Shown here piece after piece: positions 4,200 through 9,338 of a stretch of 9,338 nucleotides of DNA. The stretch is taken from contig JBKJLF010000601.1 of assembly GCA_046597185.1 (NCBI GenBank), positions 1 through 9,338 of the forward strand. Reading direction: 5' to 3'. The translations under genes were made by a program, and so were the position numbers. Positions within the stretch are counted from its first letter, which is position 1. The number at the start of each line of letters is the position of its first letter. The notes under the pieces are model-generated. The model saw nothing but the letters and a program-made list of their open reading frames with translations, was not told the origin of the DNA and did no database searches. This DNA comes from CAMBDR01 sp046597185. Its GTDB lineage: Bacteria; Pseudomonadota; Gammaproteobacteria; Burkholderiales; Burkholderiaceae_D.

Positions 4200-6758
4200 T
4201 TATATTTTCCATATTTGATTGGCGTATTCGCCAATTGTCCTGTCGGAGGAGAAATTTCCCATGCCGGCAATATTTAAGATTGCCTTGCTGGCCCAAGCGT
4301 CCGGCTGGCTGTAAAGTGCATCAACCTGGCCTTGTACCGCTTGATAGGAAGCAAAATCGGCTAATAATTGATAATGGTCGCCATGATCCAGCAAACCCGC
4401 CACCAAAGCATGGAAACGCTCAGGCTGATCCGGGCTGAAGTGGCCATCACGAATTTGATCCAATGCCAGTTTCAGATCAGGGTTGCTCTCGTAATAATCA
4501 CGCGGTCGATAGCCATTGCGCTGCAATGCAGCCACTTCCGCCGTGCTATGGCCAAAAATGAAGAAGTTTTCTGCGCCAATTTGCTCACGCATTTCGACAT
4601 TGGCACCATCGAGCGTACCGATGGTGAGCGAACCGTTCAAACTTAACTTCATATTGCCCGTGCCGGAAGCTTCGGTGCCCGCCGTCGAAATTTGCTGCGA
4701 TAAATCCGCTGCCGGAATAATCACTTCCGCCAAACTCACGCTGTAATTCGGAATAAACACCAATTGCAGATAAGGTGCCACCCGAGCATCCTGGCGCAAT
4801 ACCTGCGCGACATCGTTGGCCAGTTTGATGATATCTTTTGCCATAGCGTAGGCCGAGGCAGCTTTGCCAGCAATAATGACTGCGCGCGGCACAAAGCTTT
4901 GCTGCGGATTGGCCAAAATCTGGTTGTAGCGGCTGATGACATGCAAAATATTGAGCAGTTGGCGCTTGTACTCATGCATGCGCTTCACTTGCACGTCGTA
5001 CAGCGCGTGGGGCAGCAACTCTACCCCCATATGCGCTTGCACCCAAGCTGCCAAGCGTTGCTTGTTGGCCTGTTTGCTGGCTTGAAAGGCGCGAATGGTG
5101 GGAATGTCGTCGGCATATTGGCGCAATTGGGCGATGTTCTCCAGATTGCGCCGCCAGCTTGTACCAATGCGCTGATCCAATAATTGCGATAAACCGGGGT
5201 TGGCTTGCGCCAGCCAACGCCTTGGCGTAATGCCATTGGTTTTGTTATTAAAGCGCTTTGGAAAAATGGCCGCAAAATCGGCGAAAATGGTTTCCACCAT
5301 CAAGTTGGAATGCAGGGCCGAGACGCCATTTACACTGTGGCTGGCCACCACCGCCATAAACGCCATGCGCACGCGCCGCTCGCCATCTTCGTTGATCAAT
5401 GACACGCGCCGAACCAAGGCTTCATCGCCCGGAAACTGCAACCGAACTTGCGCCAAAAAGGCGGCGTTGATGTCATAAATAATCAAGACATGGCGTGGCA
5501 ACAGGCGCTCCAACATGGAGAGCGGCCAGGTTTCCAGCGCCTCTTGCATTAGCGTGTGGTTGGTGTAAGAAAAAGTTTGCTGCGTGATTTGCCATGCTTT
5601 GGCCCATGGCAACTTATAATCATCCAATAAAATGCGTAACAATTCCGGCACGGCCAGGGTGGGGTGGGTGTCGTTCAAGTGAATCGCTACTTTGCTGGCG
5701 AACTTGTCCCAATCGCTATGGGTGGATAAATAGCGCCGCACCAGGTCTTGCATGCTGGCGCAGCAAAAGAAATATTCCTGACGCAAACGCAGCTCGCGCC
5801 CGCTCACGGTGGAGTCGTCCGGGTAGAGCACGCGTGAGACGTTTTCCGAGTGGTTTTTCTGTTCCACCGCCGTCATATAATTGCCCTGGTTAAAGGCTGC
5901 CAAATCGATTTCTTCACTCGCCTTGGCTGACCACAGGCGCAAGGTATTGGTGGCTTTTGTGGCATAACCGGGTACGATGGAATCATACGCCATGGCTTGC
6001 ACCACTTGCGCCGGGTGCCAGTGGCGCGCACTTTGTTGGCCTTGTTGGCCTTGTTGGCCTTGTTGGCCTTGTTGGCCTTGTTGCACTGGTTGTTCCACAT
6101 GGCCGCCAAAGCCAACTTGATATTGCACTTCCGGGCGCGGAAATTCCCAGGCATTGCCGGAGGCCAGCCAATAATCCGGGCTTTCAACTTGGCGGCCATC
6201 AATAATTTGTTGCTTGAACATGCCATAGTCGTAGCGAATGCCATAACCGAATCCGGCCACGCCCAGGGTGGCCATCGAATCCAAAAAGCAGGCCGCCAGC
6301 CGTCCCAAGCCACCGTTGCCCAGTGCCGCATCCGGTTCCAGTTCGGCCAATAAATCGATATCCACGCCCAAATCTTGCAAGGCTTGTTTGAGATTGTCAT
6401 GCAAACCCAGCGCCAGCAAGGCATTGCTGAAGGTGCGCCCGATCAAAAATTCCATCGACAGGTAATACACCCGCTTTACGTCTTGCGTGTACTGGGTGCG
6501 GGTGGTGTCCATCCAGCGTTCGACCAAGCGGTCGCGCACGGTGAGGGTGGCGGCTTTCAGCCAGTCTTGCGGCTGGGCGGTACGGGGGGCTTTGCCGATA
6601 TGGTAAATCAGTTGATTGGCCAGCGCCAATTTGAGGGCGGCTACGTCACTGCTGAGCTGGTCGTAATGAAAATCGTTGCGGGTTTCCTTGACTTTTTTAC
6701 CCGTTCTTTTGCGGACGGGTTTGGTTTCTGCTGTGTTGGTGGGTGGTTTTAATGGCAT
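4200..6758 (-). CDS. glgP: Glycogen (alpha-glucan) phosphorylase
   Basis: This is a PLP-dependent GT35 enzyme that cleaves alpha-1,4-glucan ends with phosphate to release glucose-1-phosphate. It has 852 residues, longer than the roughly 815 of E. coli GlgP. Conserved blocks are YYLSMEFLIGRTFSNALLAL (98-117), ALGNGGLGRLAACFLDSMATLG (145-166), GYGIRYDYGMFKQ, HLNDTHPTLAVPELLR, FPKRFNNKTNGITPRRWL and VQVKRMHEYKRQLLNILH. The PLP signature EASGTGNMKLSLNGSLTIG contains the cofactor Lys704 (codon 4647-4649). Two additions explain the extra length: a basic N-terminal extension (about residues 1-27, KPVRKRTGKKVKE) and a QQG repeat at 226-242 in a region expected to be a surface loop. The ATG at 6756-6758 directly abuts the glgA stop, with GGAG six bases upstream inside glgA, so translation is probably coupled. 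Whether it prefers glycogen or maltodextrin cannot be read from sequence alone; the glgC-glgA linkage favours glycogen. Confidence 0.97.
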   Translation of the reverse strand: MPLKPPTNTAETKPVRKRTGKKVKETRNDFHYDQLSSDVAALKLALANQLIYHIGKAPRTAQPQDWLKAATLTVRDRLVERWMDTTRTQYTQDVKRVYYLSMEFLIGRTFSNALLALGLHDNLKQALQDLGVDIDLLAELEPDAALGNGGLGRLAACFLDSMATLGVAGFGYGIRYDYGMFKQQIIDGRQVESPDYWLASGNAWEFPRPEVQYQVGFGGHVEQPVQQGQQGQQGQQGQQGQQSARHWHPAQVVQAMAYDSIVPGYATKATNTLRLWSAKASEEIDLAAFNQGNYMTAVEQKNHSENVSRVLYPDDSTVSGRELRLRQEYFFCCASMQDLVRRYLSTHSDWDKFASKVAIHLNDTHPTLAVPELLRILLDDYKLPWAKAWQITQQTFSYTNHTLMQEALETWPLSMLERLLPRHVLIIYDINAAFLAQVRLQFPGDEALVRRVSLINEDGERRVRMAFMAVVASHSVNGVSALHSNLMVETIFADFAAIFPKRFNNKTNGITPRRWLAQANPGLSQLLDQRIGTSWRRNLENIAQLRQYADDIPTIRAFQASKQANKQRLAAWVQAHMGVELLPHALYDVQVKRMHEYKRQLLNILHVISRYNQILANPQQSFVPRAVIIAGKAASAYAMAKDIIKLANDVAQVLRQDARVAPYLQLVFIPNYSVSLAEVIIPAADLSQQISTAGTEASGTGNMKLSLNGSLTIGTLDGANVEMREQIGAENFFIFGHSTAEVAALQRNGYRPRDYYESNPDLKLALDQIRDGHFSPDQPERFHALVAGLLDHGDHYQLLADFASYQAVQGQVDALYSQPDAWASKAILNIAGMGNFSSDRTIGEYANQIWKI
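6033..6083. repeat. 9-bp tandem repeat inside glgP
   Basis: TTGTTGGCC is repeated five times without error (6033-6077), followed by a partial sixth copy (6078-6083). On the coding strand each unit reads CAA-GGC-CAA, giving the peptide QQGQQGQQGQQGQQGQQ (residues 226-242). The unit is a multiple of three, so copy-number changes would lengthen or shorten the protein without a frameshift. The exact identity of the copies suggests recent expansion by slippage. Confidence 0.97.
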
Positions 6759-8264
6759 TCAATGCTCCGGTGCGGCAAATTGCCGCGAAATTTTGCGATA
6801 ACAATCAAGATAGGCGCGGGCTGCGCCTTCCCAAGCCACGTCCTGTCGCATCGCGCATTGCTGTACTTGCGAGAAGTCGGATGGGCGGCGGTACAACGCA
6901 AAAGCGCGCCGCACGGCGGCGTCAAATGCGTTTTGCTGAAACTGTGTAAAGACCAATCCGGTTGCGCAATCGGCATCCAGATTTTCCAGGCAGGCATCGG
7001 CCACGGTATCGGCCAAGCCGCCCACATTGTGTACCAAGGGTAAAGTACCGTATTGCAAACCATATAACTGGGTTAAGCCGCAAGGCTCAAAGCGCGAGGG
7101 CACCAAAATCATATCGGCCCCCGCAATGGCCTGGTGCGCAAACACTTCATCAAAGCCCAGTTTGACGGCGACTGATTCCGGGTGGGCGGCGGCTAGCGCG
7201 CTAAAAGCTTGTTCCAGCGCTGCTTCGCCACTGCCCAGTAACACCAATTGTCCGCCCTGTCGCAATAATTGCGGCAAGCCTTGCAGTAGTAAGTGCAAGC
7301 CTTTTTGTTCGGTTAAACGGCTCACCAGGGCAAACAGCGGTGCGTCGGGCTTTTGCGCCAGGCCGCAGGCTTTTTGCACGCTGGCTTTGCACAGCGCCTT
7401 GCCGGATAAATCTTCAGCGCTGTAATTGGCGGCCCAGTCTGTCAGGATGGGGTCATGTTTTGGGTGCCATACCGCCGGATCGACACCGTTTAAGATGCCG
7501 GAGACATCGTTTTGGCGCTGGCGCAGCAAGCCATCCAGGCCGCAGCCTTGTTCCGGCCCCATAATTTCACGCGCATAGCTGGGGCTAACGGTGCAAATTT
7601 TATCGGCAAAAAACAAGCCTGCTTTCAGATACGAAATCTGATTATAAAATTCCACGCCCTGCATATCGTTATAATGCGCTGGCAAACCCAGTTGGTAAAA
7701 TAAATGGCGCGGGAAAACACCCTGATAGGCCAGATTATGAATCGTCATCACGCTGGCAGCCAGCTTGCGCCCGCTGGCGTATTCGTGCGCACGCAGGTAG
7801 GCGGGGGCCAGGCCCGCATGCCAGTCGTGGCAATGCAAAACCTGGGGCTGCCATGCCGGGTCGGCTCCGTCAGCCAGCCGTACTGCAACCCAGGCCAGTA
7901 GGGCGAAGCGGGCGTGGTTATCGGCATACGGTTGCTGTTTGGCGTCGGCATAGGGGTTGCCGGGGCGGTCATAAAAGCTTGGGCAATCGATCATATAGCA
8001 GGCGATGCCATTGGCCATGCGGCCCAGCCACAGCGTGGCGGCGGGTGCGCCAAACACGGGCGGAAATTCGGTGATTTGGTGCAAATCAGCCAAGCCCGCG
8101 CGGATGGCGGGGAAACCGGGCAAAATCAGGCGCGCGTCGCAACCCAGCGCTTGCTGGGCGGCGGGCAGGGCGGCGGTTACGTCGGCCAAGCCGCCGGTTT
8201 TTAGCAGCGGGTAGACTTCGCTGCAAACATGCAAAACCGTTGGCGCGTTGGGCGCAGCCTTCAT
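6759..8264 (-). CDS. glgA: Glycogen synthase (ADP-glucose-dependent)
   Basis: This is a GT5 enzyme that transfers glucose from ADP-glucose to the non-reducing end of an alpha-1,4-glucan. It is 501 residues, a little longer than E. coli GlgA (477). The N-terminal Rossmann-like domain has the ADP-glucose motif LLKTGGLADV with Lys22, then VLHCHDWHAGLAPAYL (142-157) and TIHNLAYQGVFP. The C-terminal domain has ALVSRLTEQKGLHLL with Arg316 and Lys321, and PSRFEPCGLTQLYGLQYGTL with the catalytic Glu393. These match E. coli R300, K305 and E377 with a constant offset of 16. The ATG (8262-8264) shares 4 bases with the glgC stop (ATGA), and the TGA (6759-6761) is immediately followed by the glgP ATG. Translational coupling across all three genes is likely. 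There is only a weak GAGA ahead of the start, which fits coupling. Identity is secure. Confidence 0.98.
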   Translation of the reverse strand: MKAAPNAPTVLHVCSEVYPLLKTGGLADVTAALPAAQQALGCDARLILPGFPAIRAGLADLHQITEFPPVFGAPAATLWLGRMANGIACYMIDCPSFYDRPGNPYADAKQQPYADNHARFALLAWVAVRLADGADPAWQPQVLHCHDWHAGLAPAYLRAHEYASGRKLAASVMTIHNLAYQGVFPRHLFYQLGLPAHYNDMQGVEFYNQISYLKAGLFFADKICTVSPSYAREIMGPEQGCGLDGLLRQRQNDVSGILNGVDPAVWHPKHDPILTDWAANYSAEDLSGKALCKASVQKACGLAQKPDAPLFALVSRLTEQKGLHLLLQGLPQLLRQGGQLVLLGSGEAALEQAFSALAAAHPESVAVKLGFDEVFAHQAIAGADMILVPSRFEPCGLTQLYGLQYGTLPLVHNVGGLADTVADACLENLDADCATGLVFTQFQQNAFDAAVRRAFALYRRPSDFSQVQQCAMRQDVAWEGAARAYLDCYRKISRQFAAPEH

Positions 8265-9338
8265 ACCAGCATCTCGGCGGTGACCAGCACCACGCCGTTG
8301 TCGGTACGGAAGAAGCGCTTGGCGTCAGCCTCAGCATCTTCGCCGATCACAGTGCTGGGTGGGATGATGCAACCCCGGTCAATCACCACTTTTTTCAGGC
8401 GGCAGTTATCGCCAATTTCCACGCCCGGTAGAATGACGGCCTGATCGATATTGCAAAATGAATTGATTCGCACGCTGGAAAAGATCACGCAATTGGAGAC
8501 AAACGAGCCCGACACAATGCAACCGCCAGAAATGAGGGTGTTGACGGTTTGGCCGTGGCTGCCGTTTTGGTCGTGCACAAATTTGGCGGGCGGCAGTTGT
8601 TCCTGGTAAGTCCAGATCGGCCATTCTTTATCGTATAAATTCAGTTCCGGCAGGGCCGAGCCCAAATCCAGATTGGCGGCCCAAAATGCATCGACGGTGC
8701 CGACATCGCGCCAGTAGGGTGGTGCGCCGTAGGGCACGCTGGACATGCCAAACGGATGCGCGTTGGCGCGCCCTTGGCTCACCGCCTGCGGGATAATATC
8801 TTTGCCAAAATCGTGGCTGGAATCGGGGTTGGCGATATCGGCTTCCAGCAAGTCGTACAGGTATTGGGCGTCAAACACATAAATGCCCATGCTGGCCAGC
8901 GAAGTGTCGCTGCGGCCGGGCATGGTGGGTGGGTTGGCGGGTTTTTCGACGAATTCGGTAATTTTGCGATTGGCGTCTATCGCCATCACGCCAAAGGCCT
9001 GGGCTTCGTCTTTGGATACTTCGAGGCAGCCGACGGTACAGCCGCCGCCTTGCTTGACGTGGTCGGCCAGCATTAATGAATAATCCATTTTATAGATATG
9101 GTCGCCTGCCAGTACCACGATGTATTTGGGTTTGTAGGAGCGCAGGATGTCAAAGTTTTGATACACCGCATCGGCGGTCCCGCGATACCAGTGTTCTTCG
9201 TCCACCCGTTGTTGGGCGGGCAGCAGGTCGATAAATTCGTTGAGTTCGCCGCGTAAAAAGCTCCAGCCGCGTTGCAGGTGGCGCAATAAGGAATGGGATT
9301 TATATTGGGTCACCACGCCGATGCGGCGGATGCCGGAG
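8261..9338 (-). CDS. glgC: Glucose-1-phosphate adenylyltransferase, N-terminus cut by the window edge
   Basis: GlgC makes ADP-glucose from glucose-1-phosphate and ATP, the committed step of bacterial glycogen synthesis. The frame is open to the window edge, with 358 residues visible. It begins SGIRRIGVVTQYKSHSLLRH, which aligns about 60-65 residues into the roughly 430-residue family, so the nucleotide-binding GGxGxRL start lies outside. A GTG at 9314-9316 is an internal Val, not the start. Visible motifs are WYRGTADAVYQNFDIL, VLAGDHIYKMDYS, the glucose-1-phosphate-binding FVEKPANPP (Lys codon 8942-8944), HDFGKDIIPQAV and YWRDVGTVDAFWAANLDL. The C-terminal third is a left-handed beta-helix (GGCIVSGSFVSNCVIFSSVR and following) and ends FFRTDNGVVLVTAEMLV. 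It is the first visible gene of glgC-glgA-glgP. The allosteric effector site is in the missing part, so regulation cannot be judged. Confidence 0.97.
   Translation of the reverse strand, partial: SGIRRIGVVTQYKSHSLLRHLQRGWSFLRGELNEFIDLLPAQQRVDEEHWYRGTADAVYQNFDILRSYKPKYIVVLAGDHIYKMDYSLMLADHVKQGGGCTVGCLEVSKDEAQAFGVMAIDANRKITEFVEKPANPPTMPGRSDTSLASMGIYVFDAQYLYDLLEADIANPDSSHDFGKDIIPQAVSQGRANAHPFGMSSVPYGAPPYWRDVGTVDAFWAANLDLGSALPELNLYDKEWPIWTYQEQLPPAKFVHDQNGSHGQTVNTLISGGCIVSGSFVSNCVIFSSVRINSFCNIDQAVILPGVEIGDNCRLKKVVIDRGCIIPPSTVIGEDAEADAKRFFRTDNGVVLVTAEMLV

Noticed and set aside
4175..4217. 8-bp inverted repeat CAAATATG/CATATTTG spanning the glgP stop codon
   Set aside because: It is AT-rich with a 27-base loop and partly inside coding sequence. 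Chance is a sufficient explanation.
6033..6083. CRISPR-like array
   Set aside because: The units are 9 bp with no spacers and lie in frame within glgP, so this is a coding tandem repeat.
9314..9316. GTG as the start of glgC
   Set aside because: Seven upstream in-frame codons encode SGIRRIG, a conserved interior GlgC segment. The gene is cut by the window edge.

Overview
The window looks like chromosomal DNA from a betaproteobacterium, probably Burkholderiales (an Oxalobacteraceae-like member is my guess). The evidence is the DnaJ N-terminus (MAKRDYYEILGVAKN), the style of the DnaK and GrpE proteins, and sigma32-like boxes in front of grpE and dnaK with no CIRCE element. The taxonomic call comes from remembered family patterns, not from a search. 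Every gene I can support lies on the minus strand, so transcription runs from high to low coordinates.

From 9338 down to 4200 is a compact glycogen operon, glgC-glgA-glgP. GlgC (ADP-glucose pyrophosphorylase, 5' end cut by the window edge) makes ADP-glucose, GlgA polymerises it into alpha-1,4-glucan, and GlgP degrades the glucan phosphorolytically to glucose-1-phosphate. The glgC stop overlaps the glgA start by 4 bases and the glgA stop directly abuts the glgP start, so translation is probably coupled. GlgP carries a low-complexity (QQG)n insertion encoded by a 9-bp tandem repeat.

From 4199 down to 3338 lies visibly AT-richer, gene-poor DNA between the two operons. Its strongest element is an intrinsic terminator at 3984-4011 (9-bp stem, eight U). 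Just upstream are a perfect TATAAT and a 5' hairpin, which together look like a roughly 71-nt small-RNA gene. Further upstream is an 11-bp perfect inverted repeat with a third related half-site, resembling a regulator operator with no obvious cognate gene. A small unrecognised gene (3619-3873) follows. Then come a near-perfect 20-bp palindrome and a sigma32-like promoter in front of grpE.

From 3337 down to 1 is the heat-shock cluster grpE-dnaK-dnaJ (dnaJ cut at the window edge), encoding the Hsp70 chaperone DnaK, its nucleotide exchange factor GrpE and its J-domain co-chaperone DnaJ. The 169-bp grpE-dnaK gap holds inverted repeats and a second promoter-like site. The 133-bp dnaK-dnaJ gap holds a modest stem-loop.

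The coding genes are ordinary core functions. The parts worth a second look are the intergenic structures and the GlgP repeat.
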